This document shows, piece after piece, positions 29,215 through 39,268 of a DNA stretch of 64,000 nucleotides (position 1 is its first letter; every line of letters begins with the position of its first letter). The stretch lies in contig JAECUM010013003.1 in the NCBI GenBank assembly GCA_016617855.1, positions 1 through 64,000 on the forward strand, read 5' to 3'. The position numbers were made by a program, and so were the translations under genes. This stretch comes from Megalonaias nervosa. Taxonomy: Eukaryota > Mollusca > Bivalvia > Unionida > Unionidae. The notes under the pieces were generated by a model. That model was not told where the DNA came from, made no database searches, and saw only the letters and a program-made list of their open reading frames with translations.

Positions 29215-30533
29215 CTAATAGTCTAGAATGACTTCTCTCAAACCGTCGATTTCTATGGTATTATCGAATTCGGCATACAAGATGACGTTGACCGTCTCAG
29301 TGATAGCTGCTGCAAACTGAAGTTCCACACGCAGTTGACCGGATTTTATAGGATGGAAATGTCCCTCGTCGCTGCCTTGGTCCGGAGTGAAATCAAAGGC
29401 CCACAAAGTGTAACCTCCGACATAATCTTCGTACTAAATACCGTGACTGCCGTTGGTTCCTAGTTGCCCCGTAGCTTCGTACAGGGACAAGTACGATCTC
29501 AAGTAATTCTTCTGGGCAAGTTAGGTTCGAAGGGTCTGGTACACAAAGTCTTGCAATCGCGACTGACTTCGATCTTGGACACTCTGTAGTGCTTAAACTG
29601 AAAAGGATTTTGATCGTGGGCTCCGTTGAGGGCTGCATTACTGACGATGCCAACGATTAAACGTTTGGATAACTGTCCTTGGAACAGATGATCTTCGATC
29701 TTGGATCGGAGTCCAGCAGCAATGGTGAACGTTTTCACTTCTACGCGTCGTATCGGATACTTGGCGGTCGATCTGCTCAATGTTAGACTGATGTCGTTTC
29801 CCGCTTTAGGTAACACTTCTACGCGGCGCACGTAAAGTCTGGCTTCTTGGATGATGGTTTTGTACTCGTTAGCATGAGCCATCAAATGGAAAGCGACACT
29901 GCTGCGATTGAGTCTCAGGCGAATATCCACTCCATTCAGCAAACACTTGTCTTGCAACCACATGTCCAAATGCAAACGATCCATCAGTTCTAAATTACGA
30001 TCTTGCAGGATTTTCCTTCGACGGTTGTTAAAACCCACATTGTGAGGATTGTCATCGGCTGTCAGCGCTGTTTCGTTAAACGTGTCTTCACCTGCGGTGT
30101 CAGGTTTCCATACCACGCAAGCATCCAGATGAGTGTTCTTGGCCACTTTTCCGTACGTCAAGAGATTTTCCAGGTACGCTCGGTAAGGGTAAATATCCAT
30201 GCTACTGCTGACCAGTTTGTCATTCAAGTACAAATCCACTTCACTGAACAAGGAATGCATGAAATTGTTAACGGGAGCTACTCTGGCATCGGCTCCCGGA
30301 TTGGTGTTGTCCGTTTTGATCATTTTCAGTTTCAGATACAAGTAACTGCTATTCAGATGGAGATAATCTTCCGGCTATCCTTTGATTTCAAACTCAATGG
30401 GAGCTGAATCCGTCAAAGAGGAGACGGGATGAAATTCGACCCATTGGGATTCTTGCATTGTCATCATGGTGGGTGGCATAGAAAACAGATCCAGTTCGGA
30501 CTTGGAACAAGCGCAAGACTCTCTGTGCATCAT
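29215..30533 (-). pseudogene. Major capsid protein (E2)
   Basis: Start ATG 30533. Open from 30341 to 29499 (280 codons), preceded by a private TAG near 30377 (a Gln codon in E1). The frameshift near 29520 and the TAG at 29434 are shared with E1. The conserved blocks listed for E1 are all present, and the final REVILDY and stop are at 29215. Double-jelly-roll capsid of the adintovirus type. Confidence 0.9.
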
Positions 30534-30542
30534 TTTCTTTTT

Positions 30543-30983
30543 CTAATAATCATAAACGTCTAACTCTCGGACGGTTTTTCTTTTCTTAGACTTTCTAGCT
30601 CTAGGGGTGTGAAGTCCTCTGAAGGGGTGTTTTCGTCGTCTTTTTCTGCCTTGTCCTTGCTGTGGCGTCAGGGAAGCAGGAATACCCGACTCGGCATCGC
30701 CCAGGGCATTTATAGGAGTTTCTCGCCGACCCAAAAGGTCTTTGCCCGTTTGAAGCAAGACATTTTTGCTTGCTCTCAAGAAAGCTTCTTTGCGGTTTTG
30801 TTTGTCAATGATGACATTTTGGAGAAATTCTTTACCTTGCCTCAACGCGGCATCTTTTAAGGCGTGCAATCCCCGTGTTACCATCGGTTTCAAAACGGGA
30901 ACCACTGTACGAAAGGCCGATTTGAGCATATCACCTAAACCATGTCCTCGCTGTCGAGCGACTCCTTGGTACACAGAATACAT
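30543..30983 (-). CDS. pVI-like minor capsid protein Q (E2), 146 aa
   Basis: Intact; MYSVYQGVARQRGHGLG start at 30983, amphipathic helices, then the Lys/Arg-rich C-terminus (GRKRRRKHPFRGL, RARKSKKRKTVRELDVYDY). Only a handful of substitutions from E1, in the low-divergence part of the inverted pair. Two extra C-terminal residues compared with E1. Confidence 0.75.
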   Translation of the reverse strand: MYSVYQGVARQRGHGLGDMLKSAFRTVVPVLKPMVTRGLHALKDAALRQGKEFLQNVIIDKQNRKEAFLRASKNVLLQTGKDLLGRRETPINALGDAESGIPASLTPQQGQGRKRRRKHPFRGLHTPRARKSKKRKTVRELDVYDY

Positions 30984-30996
30984 GACTGACAAAAAG

Positions 30997-31907
30997 TTAC
31001 ATTAATCGTTTTCGAAAATGGAGTTTCACTGTGACTTTCCCTGTGGTGAATGGAATATTTTGTCCCACATCTCCTTTCATAGTAATGTTGACAGTGTCGA
31101 AATACGACTTACTGACGGGCAAATAGTGAGGATGTACAAATTCGCGGTGAACGTGATAGGTGTTTCCACCTTCCTCGTCAGCGTTCGTGGCAGAATCCAC
31201 TTTGAAAGGAATGACACGCAGTAACGGTACGGAGGTGTGTTCCACCACGTTGTACTCTGCCACATCGGAGTACACAAAAATCAAATTCAGTCCTTGGTTC
31301 ATTTCTACAGGGAATCGAAAATGTTTCCGAAAATCCAAGTTACCGGTCATAGCTGGTGTTTCGTTTCTCATCTTGATCAACTTGGGGTCTCCACCCAAAA
31401 TGTCATACAATTCAGGACAAAATGTAATGGCCAATCCTTTGTCCTCTGAAAATTTCATCATTAGGCGACGAGCTATTTTGTGGTACTCGATCGTGACACT
31501 TCTTCTGGCATTCTCCAAGGCTTTACCAAACATGAAATTGAACCTCTCAGCAATGGTGTTCACCAAATGTTGACCAATAAAATAATATCCTGAGAAAATT
31601 GTCAACCGATCAGTGGTTCGTTTAGTTTTGGGGTCTTGTGATTTCATAGAGTCAGCTGGACTGCTACGTTCATCCAAGTGTTGTTGCACTTCTTCGTCAT
31701 AAACTTCTACCGTAAAAGTGTTTTCATTTTCGATAATGTTTTTGATTTGTGTAAGGTGAATTATTTTCACTAAAGCCACTTCCCAACGGCTTCCTGATCC
31801 AATTGGATGGCCTGAGGTAATATGGCCGAGAAACAGCACAAAGTGTTATTGGGAAACACCTCCATGGAACTATCACTGGGTAACGTTAAGTAAAATTGGT
31901 TGTTCAT
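30997..31907 (-). pseudogene. Penton-like minor capsid protein (E2)
   Basis: ATG 31907 with FYLTLPSDSSMEVFPNN, shared frameshift near 31800, then open for 280 codons to 30997. Apart from the shared frameshift this copy is undamaged, and includes RTTDRLTIFSGYYFIGQHLV, ELYDILGGDPKL and HPHYLPVSKSYFDTVNI. Family as for E1. Confidence 0.87.
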
Positions 31908-31918
31908 AATTCCAGAGT

Positions 31919-32311
31919 TCAAGTGTCCGAGGGGTCACTGGGAGTCAGAGGAGTGTCTAAAAGAGGATGGTTAGGGTGACTGTTGGATGGGGGACTGACG
32001 TTGGACGCAAGGCTCCTGTTGTTATTGTTTCCGTTAGAGGAATATTTCAGAGACGGATTGGGAAGAAGGTAACCAATGCAACTGCTAAGTAAAATGGTCC
32101 ACAATTGTTTGTCTCCTTGTAGCAAACTCAAATTGGCAATGGCAGCACCGATGACACAATACACCACAGAGATTTGGCAGAAAAAGACGATTTGCGTTTT
32201 AGGCACACGTTGTCCACACCACACCCACAAGGGTTGCTTTTGTAGATCTTGCAGAGAGGAACTGGGGGAAGGAGTGGTCACTGCAGTAGCTGAGGCTGTG
32301 TTGAAGGGCAT
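31919..32311 (-). CDS. Two-helix membrane protein O (E2)
   Basis: Identical in protein sequence to the E1 copy, with two hydrophobic helices and an Asn/Ser/Pro-rich tail. The near-absence of silent differences, in contrast to flanking genes, points to recent sequence exchange between the two arms rather than selection alone. Confidence 0.68.
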   Translation of the reverse strand: MPFNTASATAVTTPSPSSSLQDLQKQPLWVWCGQRVPKTQIVFFCQISVVYCVIGAAIANLSLLQGDKQLWTILLSSCIGYLLPNPSLKYSSNGNNNNRSLASNVSPPSNSHPNHPLLDTPLTPSDPSDT

Positions 32312-32316
32312 GATGG

Positions 32317-33426
32317 TCACTTCTTTTTATAGTCGATGAGTTGCGAAGCGTCGATCCAAGAGTCAAAACCGGGAGGATATCCTTTCCAACGTACTTTGAC
32401 TTCTTTGACACGTTTCTTTCCTACTTTACGAGTTCTTCGATCGAGAATGCTTTCTATCTCGAACACGACGTCTTCTTATTTGGTCACACGTTGTAACTCG
32501 GGTAAGTAAAACGTTCCTTTTAACACTTCCCCGTTCATGTCTTCCAATTTATAGACGGGAGGATAACGGCCACGTACACGTTCGGTGACACGAAACAATT
32601 CGGTGGTCCAGTTGGGTAAGTAACCTTTGTCGAAAGTGCGTTTGGTTTTGCCAATTCGTACCCAATCTTCTGATGCCAGCACTCCACCTTTCTTGGGGAC
32701 AGGCACTGTCGGGGACGTACCAAACAGGCGCTCGAAGACGGTCACTTCGTTGTCAGGAGTCACTTTTTGGGGGGCACGCCCAATGCTCCGATGGTAAGAT
32801 TGGTTGTACGATTGGACGAGGTGTGGCAAGACGTCGATGTACTTGAGAGTGTCTTGATGCGTAAAATATTTCCACATGCGTTCTTTCAAGGTGCGTTGAA
32901 AACGTTCCACGATGCTGGCTTTGGTTTCCGGATTCTCATTGGTGAAAAAATGAATGTCACGTTTCTTCAATTCTTTTTGGAAAGCTTGGTTCAGAAATTC
33001 GGTGCCTTTGTCAGTTTGCCATCGAAGAGGGTGACGCCCACTTTGTTTCAACAACAGTTGCAGGGCTCGCACTAACTCACTGCTCGATTTGGAAGTCAAT
33101 GGTACGACCCAAGCAGATTTGGAAAAGACGTCGATGACACAAAACAAATATTTGTAGCCACGATTGTAGGTGGTCAAATGAGAGACATCGGCTAAATCGG
33201 CTTGCCATTGGTGATCGATACCCTCTACTTGGGTGCGACTTCTGGAAAATTTTAGTCGAATGGGTTTGTGTAAGGTGTACGTGGCTTGTTCTTGTAACCA
33301 TCGTTGCACATGAGGTAAACGGATACTTTTCAGTCGAGTTTTGGCAGCACGATACAATTTCTGAACTCCTCCGTAACCTGTACGATGGGATGGATCGTAG
33401 TAAATGCTGGCTAACACCTTCTCCAT
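32317..33426 (-). pseudogene. Retroviral-type integrase with chromodomain (E2)
   Basis: Open for 316 codons from ATG 33426 to the shared TAA at 32476; all DDE residues are present (WQADLADV, WQTDKGTEF, VERFQRTLKE). After the TAA the same frame continues as a chromodomain (VKVRWKGYPPGFDSW) to TGA 32317. Since the stop is shared with E1, either the ancestor had lost the chromodomain or read-through was used. The catalytic domain looks undamaged, making this the best-preserved core gene in the pair. Confidence 0.93.
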
Positions 33427-33429
33427 GTT

Positions 33430-34065
33430 TTAATAAGTGATCCAATCTTCACTGATGCTATTCTTGTCTTTCTGTGGTATTTTCTTGGTTTGTAATGCAT
33501 TGCGTGTCCGACGAGCAACAGGTGTTGAGGAGGAGGACAGTGTTTGAACAGGGGTAATCAGTTCTTGTTTCACTTCTGTCTTGGCTTTCGTTTTTTTCAT
33601 CTGAGGAAGAAGGAGTAGCCATCATCTTTTTAATAAACCAATTCTGGATGTAGGTGGTGTTGTTAACTTGCGTACTTTTTCAGGTGCAGTTTGAAACTCT
33701 TCTTCTTTTTTTGTCTTGATCACTGGGACTAGTGGTAGTTGACTTTCTGTCTTGACCATTGGAGATGGTAGTGGTGGTGATGGACTTTTCATCAAGGCCT
33801 TAAAAGCTTTCAGAGTGGTTTGAGCTGTTTCGTCTAAAGCTTTCTGGTGAAAGAGTTGCAGTAGTTGCAACAATTGACCGTACCGTTGCGATTTTTCCGT
33901 TTCTGACAAATCGCTGCGATCCATCAACGATTGCAATTCGTGTTGTAACTGGGACATCTCGGTCAGATGAGGATTGGGAGGTAAATGTGGGGTTCGTTGT
34001 TCTTGCCAACGATGGCATTCCATCCATCGTTTGTAAGGGACTAAAGCTAGTTTTCGTCCTTCCAT
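33430..34065 (-). pseudogene. Gene M (E2), frameshifted
   Basis: Starts MEGRKLALVPYKRWMECHRW and is open to about 33622, where an indel shifts the frame; the conserved ending ISEDWITY lies at 33430. More diverged from E1 than the neighbouring integrase and membrane genes. Confidence 0.65.
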
Positions 34066-34130
34066 CAGATTTCAAGGATCACGTCTGAGATCTTTTGACT
34101 CCAGTGTCCTCCTTTTATCTTCTTGGTCTT

Positions 34131-34544
34131 TTATCTTGGAATTAGGGCAGGTGTAATATGTCCCATTGCATTCAGTATAGGTTTCGCTACATTGGTAATA
34201 AGTCCTAACAGGGGTAAAAATCCTGCGCGTTGCATCAACATCTTTTTCTTTTGACGAATGGGTATTCTCTTTTGGACTATTTGGCGAAGAACGTGTCGAT
34301 GTTTGGCGAAGCAGTTTTTCTGATGTTTACTCAAAGGTATTGTGCCTTTCAAGACGTTCAGACAACATTCGCTCACCGTATCGATGACATCTTTGGGGGC
34401 AGTTTGAATGAGTTGTCTTCGCATGGGTGGAGGAGCTTTGGACAGGACAGACAACATGTCCCAATGTTTGACTAAACGAGGAGGCAGTACTTTCTCTTTC
34501 TTTGCTTTGGGAATAGAAGAAGGATGTCTTTTCTTGGGTGACAT
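34131..34544 (-). CDS. Core-like protein L (E2), 137 aa
   Basis: Intact from ATG 34544. Basic N-terminus, then LSVLSKAPPPMRRQLIQTAP, DVIDTVSECCLNVLKGTIPL and LSKHQKNCFAKHRHVLRQIV, then basic KKKMLMQRAGFLP and a hydrophobic tail (LLGLITNVAKPILNAMG). This conserved run is common in Polinton small basic proteins next to virion genes. Likely packaged core or minor capsid component; the role is inferred. Confidence 0.75.
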   Translation of the reverse strand: MSPKKRHPSSIPKAKKEKVLPPRLVKHWDMLSVLSKAPPPMRRQLIQTAPKDVIDTVSECCLNVLKGTIPLSKHQKNCFAKHRHVLRQIVQKRIPIRQKKKMLMQRAGFLPLLGLITNVAKPILNAMGHITPALIPR

Positions 34545-34629
34545 CTTTGTTTGTTGATTCCGGGACACACACCAAAAATACACTAACGTCGATGACTTAT
34601 CACACGGTCTTTTATCCTTTTTGGGGGGA

Positions 34630-34827
34630 CTATCGCTTCGTCATAAAGGTGACAATGTGTTTTCCAAAATCGCCAAAGAATCCTCCTCTTTGACGACTCC
34701 TCTTTTTCTTTGGACGAGTGTGTCTTTTCTGGGGGTGAGGTCGATGTTTGGCTAAGCGTTTTCTCGCCTGACGAGACTGTCTTTTTCTTTTTCCTTTCTG
34801 GACAGGAGAACGACGATGAGGTGACAT
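34630..34827 (-). CDS. Lys/Arg-rich core-like protein K (E2), 65 aa
   Basis: Intact from ATG 34827: MSPHRRSPVQKGKRKRQSR, KRLAKHRPHPQKRHTRPKKK, then RGGFFGDFGKHIVTFMTKR. The KRHTRPKKKRS plus GGFF pattern is shared with J. Resembles adenovirus mu/pX-type DNA-condensing peptides in size and charge. Confidence 0.68.
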   Translation of the reverse strand: MSPHRRSPVQKGKRKRQSRQARKRLAKHRPHPQKRHTRPKKKRSRQRGGFFGDFGKHIVTFMTKR

Positions 34828-34878
34828 CTTTTGGTGCACAAAAAATGCACTGACATCCATGGCTCGACATGCGTCTTT

Positions 34879-35145
34879 TTATCTTATTTTTTTTTTTTGG
34901 AGCCTGTCCTTTACCCTTGTGACAAACTTATCGGCTATCTTATCGAATTCAAGAAAAGGGCCAAAGAAACCTCCCTTTTGGTGGCTTCTCCTTTTCTTTC
35001 GACGAGTGTGTCTTTTCAGAGGGTGACGTCGATGTTTGGCTAAGCGTTTCTTAGGATAACGTGACTGCCTTTTTCGTTTTCGATTTCCTTTTTGGACCGA
35101 AGAAGAACGACGATGGTAACGGTGTACACTTCTTGGAGGGGACAT
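34879..35145 (-). CDS. Lys/Arg-rich core-like protein J (E2), 88 aa
   Basis: Intact from ATG 35145: MSPPRSVHRYHRRSSSVQKG, basic runs, HQKGGFFGPFLEFDKIADKF and a basic tail. Paralogue of K (about half the residues alike). It follows a TATAAAAAAGACC-like box. DNA condensation inferred. Confidence 0.68.
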   Translation of the reverse strand: MSPPRSVHRYHRRSSSVQKGNRKRKRQSRYPKKRLAKHRRHPLKRHTRRKKRRSHQKGGFFGPFLEFDKIADKFVTRVKDRLQKKKIR

Positions 35146-35202
35146 CTTTGGGCGTTTAGCAGCACAAAAAGACTGATCCGTATTGTTTTCCTCGGGTCTT
35201 TT

Positions 35203-35932
35203 TTATACTGGAATGCGTCGCCACTGATTCTCTTTACGTAGTATCAACATGATGACAGGCAACACACGTCGTGGAGGAGTTCGCAACGGACTAAATCGGG
35301 AGAGTTCTTGCTTGGACAAATCCAGTAAACTCTGTAACACACCCGTTCTCTCTTGGACTTTGAATTTGGGGGCAGGTACTGTATGAGCAGCGGCCACAGC
35401 CGCTAAAGAGGAAGAGGGTGTCACAGCTGGAGGAGACGTTTTTGGAGACACTCTCTTGCGAGTAGAAGCTGTTTTCTGTGGTTTCTTTTTCTTTTTCTGA
35501 GGCTGTGACCTGGTCTTGACACCGTTGCTCTTTTTCTTTTTCTTCTGGGTACGTTTGGGCGTGGCTTTTTTCTTGGGGACGACTTTGGGAGCATTAGGAT
35601 CCCATTTTAAGAGGGAACGAATGATGACACCTCCTAGAGAACCGCTTCCTCCAGGTTTCAAAATGATTTGCTTTTTGGTTTGAGTGTCAATGCGAGGATC
35701 GGCTAGTTGCGTCAAGGCGCCCTTGTTTCTCTCCAAAAAAAAAACGTTTGGTTTGATGTGGAATCTGAATGATGCCTTGCAGTAATTGACGTGCTGTCAC
35801 CGTAAACTATCGTAAGACTTCTTTGAGACTAGCTTCTAAGACACGAGCACGTATTTGTGGATTTTTTTCGCGACTGATACCGTACAAGGCACGAATCAAT
35901 TTAATGGGAAGATGAGACTGAAGTGACGTCAT
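35203..35932 (-). pseudogene. Gene I (E2): basic protein with one TAG
   Basis: ATG 35932; a TAG about 42 codons in (Trp in E1) splits the gene, then 177 codons are open to 35203. Includes RNKGALTQLADPRIDTQTKK, KPGGSGSLGGVIIRSLLKWD, a Lys-rich linker and GVLQSLLDLSKQELSRFSPL. With E1 it gives a complete outline of about 242 codons. Function unknown, virion nucleic-acid binding is plausible. Confidence 0.62.
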
Positions 35933-35998
35933 GTTGACGATGTGTGAGACAGAGTCAAAGTGACCGAGGTTTTTATAGATTTTTTTTGGTGATTGTGA

Positions 35999-36725
35999 TT
36001 AAGTCGACGAAGGAGACGTGTACACGACAGGCCCTCCGTCTTGGCACCAGTGGTGAAACAGATGGGTACGAAATCGCAAATAATCGGGAGTGGTGGGTTT
36101 TAAATCCACGAGTAAATAAGCATGTGGTTTTTGAGTGGCATCGTCGTACGCATTTGTCAGCCAAGGCGTCCCTAAATGTTTGGCTAAAACTTGTACTTGC
36201 GATTTATCTCTAGGGCTTTTAAACAACACCACGTAATGAGCATTGAGACTGATGGTACGATGGGCTTTACTTTGTTGAAACAAATTTTGGGTGATGTAAA
36301 TGACACTGGCATTACGATGATGCCCTTTGCGTGTAAACCAGAGTTTAATTTCTTCTTCGTCTTCTCCTAACATGTCAAAAATAACCAAATGAGTTTGACT
36401 AGGATCAAACACCGTCCCGTCGTCCTCGCCAGGAATGCCTTCCACAAAGACGATGAAATCGCCTTGACTTTCTCGCAGAAGGCTGTACGCTGATTGCCAC
36501 TCTTTTGTAACACCACAAGATGCGTTGAGGTGGACGATCGATCAAATGATGTTAATGTTCGATCAAACGTTTGACAAATTCGGTTTTGCCGGAACCTCTC
36601 GGTCCGGCAATGAGCATGTTAAAGGGATGGCGAAGATACAAGGCCTCCCAACTAGTCCGATTTACGTGTTCGTCAATGACTTTGACAGTGGAGGAAGAGG
36701 GAGCAGAGACAGTAGAGGTAGCCAT
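35999..36725 (-). pseudogene. Packaging ATPase (E2), frameshifted
   Basis: ATG 36725. Walker A is AGPRGSGKTEF, differing from GPSASGKT in E1 but still canonical. The TAA at 36552 is shared with E1; a private frameshift near 36500 follows, then 148 codons are open with Walker B (HLVIFDMLGEDEEE, one residue shorter than E1) and VIYITQNLFQ. Confidence 0.9.
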
Positions 36726-36802
36726 AGTAGTAGTGAAAGGAATGTCACTTTTGACACGAAGACAGACAAGACAAGAGTTTTTATACTTTTTTCAGGACAT
36801 CT

Positions 36803-37171
36803 TTAAAAGTGAACAACACGAAAGACAAAAATACATAAAAGCCAAATGGCTAAGTACATGAATAAAAGAAACATCAAAACGATCATAGTGGAATATAAAC
36901 AAGTCTCTGTACAACATTTGTGATGATCAAGAGGTGAAATCGTAGGGGTAGTGTGTAATGTTCTGAGAGTCTCTACACTCCTTGGCACAATCACACAAGA
37001 GTCCTCCCGGAATGGCCTTTCAGAGATGTCGATCACGGTCCTGTCCTGAAGAGAGTGGTTTTCCTCGGTCACGACTTCTTCTTCTTCTTCTGGCACTGTC
37101 ACTAACACTGGTTTAAAAGTTACTTTTTTCACGGAACGTTTTAATTTTTTAGGATTACAAATCTTTTGCAT
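36803..37171 (-). CDS. C-terminally anchored membrane protein G2 (E2)
   Basis: Intact, 122 codons from ATG 37171, with two extra Glu in the acidic block compared with E1. Same C-terminal transmembrane helix (MIVLMFLLFMYLAIWLL). Overlaps the G1 stop as in E1. Confidence 0.65.
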   Translation of the reverse strand: MQKICNPKKLKRSVKKVTFKPVLVTVPEEEEEVVTEENHSLQDRTVIDISERPFREDSCVIVPRSVETLRTLHTTPTISPLDHHKCCTETCLYSTMIVLMFLLFMYLAIWLLCIFVFRVVHF

Positions 37172-37400
37172 AGTGTACCACTTCTTTTGTCCATGTCTCA
37201 ATCCCCCAACTTTTCCAGTCACGTACATCTTTCTAGTGAGGGTGTAAGTCACAAGCTACACACACGTCGTCGTACACATCTTCAGTGCCTAAAAGTTGAC
37301 GAATCTTGTTTTTCCGTAGAGGCTGAGAAGTATCAAGATGAAAGCGCAAAGCTTTGAGCAGAATGAGTCTCTCGTGTATATTCAAAGGGACTACTTTCAT
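37155..37400 (-). pseudogene. Small protein G1 (E2) with TAG
   Basis: ATG 37400 overlaps the G0 stop; TAG at the codon that is Trp in E1 (near 37231). The rest is alignable to the stop at 37155. Confidence 0.55.
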
Positions 37401-37621
37401 GTTTTTTGGAGCGGTATGTAATGTTCGTAGAGAGTCCACAAGGAATCGGCTGGTAAACGAAATCCCAGAAAGCAAGTCACTAAGACACACAGTACACGTC
37501 GACCCCAATTCAATGGACACAGTTCTCGTAATAGGTGTTGGTAATCCTCTACCGTTTCAATAGTGTCATTGATTTCCTTCCACGGAATCTGTTGTATCAC
37601 GAATGATAAAGGTCGTGGCAT
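37397..37621 (-). CDS. Small protein G0 (E2), 74 aa
   Basis: Intact and close to the E1 copy (MPRPLSFVIQQIPWKEINDT start). It overlaps G1 by ATGA at 37397-37400. Unknown function. Confidence 0.6.
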   Translation of the reverse strand: MPRPLSFVIQQIPWKEINDTIETVEDYQHLLRELCPLNWGRRVLCVLVTCFLGFRLPADSLWTLYEHYIPLQKT

Positions 37622-37658
37622 GGTAGTCCGTTTTTATACCTCTTTTCTCTTACCTCAA

Positions 37659-38069
37659 TCACTTCTCCTAGAGCGAAAGTAATGAACGTAGTGAGTAATT
37701 TCTGACCACTGCCATTCCAGGAAACGGTCAAGAATGTCAATAAAATCTTCAAATGTAAATGGTCTAAAGCGAAATAGTAGAACGAACGCACCCTTGATCC
37801 AGTAGAACGAACGCACCCTTGATCCAGAGAAATCGAACTTGTTTGTTGACTTTGGTCAATTTCCTCTTGTGAATTTCTCGACACAAAAGTTCTACAGTCA
37901 CAAATTGAGATTTGGCTCTGGCAAGTCCCTGCCAAATGTCCTTGTAGATCTTCTCTTGCATTTCGTTTCGTAATGTTTGAAGATTATTTTTTATATGGGG
38001 TTTAAATTCTTGTCTAGGGGTTGTCCAACGTTTGACTCCTGACCAATCAGCTGATTTCTTACACGACAT
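37659..38069 (-). pseudogene. F-box-like protein F (E2), tandem duplication
   Basis: ATG 38069. A tandem duplication of about 25 bp (ACGCACCCTTGATCC repeated at 37787 and 37812) shifts the frame; downstream FEDFIDILDRF sequence is recognisable. The following 430 bp of E1, with gene F2, are absent. Confidence 0.5.
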
Positions 38070-38081
38070 GGTATGCCCACT

Positions 38082-38714
38082 TCAATGACGAAGTCCCACT
38101 AAAGGTAGGTAGTGACAATCTGGAGACCATCGAGCATGTTCCAGGTAAGCGCAATCTTTCTTCTCCCACTCGTGAAGTGACACACCACAACTGAAGCACT
38201 AGACTTTATCCTCTTCGCCCAAGTAGATAAATCCAGCACTAGCTAATTCTTCGGGGGTAGGTCCTCCCAGATCTTTTGGCCATTTTCCTCGAAAGGTTTG
38301 GAATCGACTTTCATAGTCACAGTATTCAGGCAAACGCACAGGGAACGAATATTCGTCTTTCACAGGTTCATTTCGATGAGGGTACGGTGAAATATGCAGG
38401 AGTCTGCTCAGTTTTACATGGCATCCGTAGGATGGTAGTCGCATGGTTTCATTAGGATGACATCCACCATGAAAACCAGTAAAGTGAAAAGGTGTACGAT
38501 AACGAGTGGCATCGCTTTCGCATCCATCAGGTTTGACACGCACAGCATCACTTTCCATGGTAGGTATGGTAGTAGTAGTAGTTATAGCAAAGTTCCCATG
38601 ATGATGTGGTACTGAATCGTTAAGGTCATAGCGTTCGGCATCCCTGCCATCGCAAGGCACAGCACTGTACTCGAGTTTACTCTTGCTGGATACTTGCTGT
38701 TTGTAAGGATGCAT
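38082..38714 (-). pseudogene. BIR-domain protein, inner copy (E2)
   Basis: Counterpart of the E1 BIR gene. Open from ATG 38714 to the shared TAG at 38199, then the zinc-binding half continues to 38082 (CFSCGVSLHEWEKKDC, EHARWSPDC). The N-terminal His/Thr-rich half has several substitutions. The BIR fold is complete apart from the TAG. Confidence 0.88.
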
Positions 38715-38746
38715 TTTTCTCGCTTAGCGTTTGTAGTGACAATGAA

Positions 38747-39253
38747 CTATCTGTCTTGGGCGTTGTCCCTTTTTATACTAGTCGCAATGAAGTCTCGAGT
38801 TTGTACAACGTTCTTTTTTTTATGACCAGCTTTGGAAGTCTTCCTTTCTTTCTTCTTAGACATCGGTACTAACTTCTCTAAGGTACCGGCATACCTGAAC
38901 CGTAGTGTGATGGGTGGAAATGCCATAGAAAGGTAAGGACAATGCGGAGACCATTGAGTATGTTCCAGAATAGCTGAATCTTTATAGATACATCGATCCA
39001 TATGCAACTTCAGACCACAACTGAAACACTGTACTTCGCATCCCAATCCAGTCTCAGGTCCCAGGTAGACAAACCCTGTTCTAGCTAAAACATTCGCAGT
39101 AGGTAATCCATCTCTATCCGTGGGTCATTTTTGAAACGTTTCCAGTCGACTGGCACAACTGCAATAGTCAGGCAAGAAAACAGGAAAATGATATGGTTTG
39201 AACTTGGAGTTCTCTGTGGGTTTCTCACTCGATTCTTGCTGTGTCGAAGTCAT
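38747..39253 (-). pseudogene. Second BIR-domain protein (E2 only), one TGA
   Basis: 168 codons in one frame from ATG 39253, with a TGA near 39123 where the conserved Trp of the TFxxWP motif is expected. BIR features: RLETFQK, VLARTGFVYLG, CFSCGLKLHMDRC and LEHTQWSPHC (C, C, H, C ligands), then a Lys-rich tail (KKKERKTSKAGHKKK). A TATAAAAAAAATGG box precedes it. Absent from E1, where the polymerase end runs straight into the TATA box of the other BIR gene. Confidence 0.85.
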
Positions 39254-39268
39254 CCTTCTTGTTGGTGA

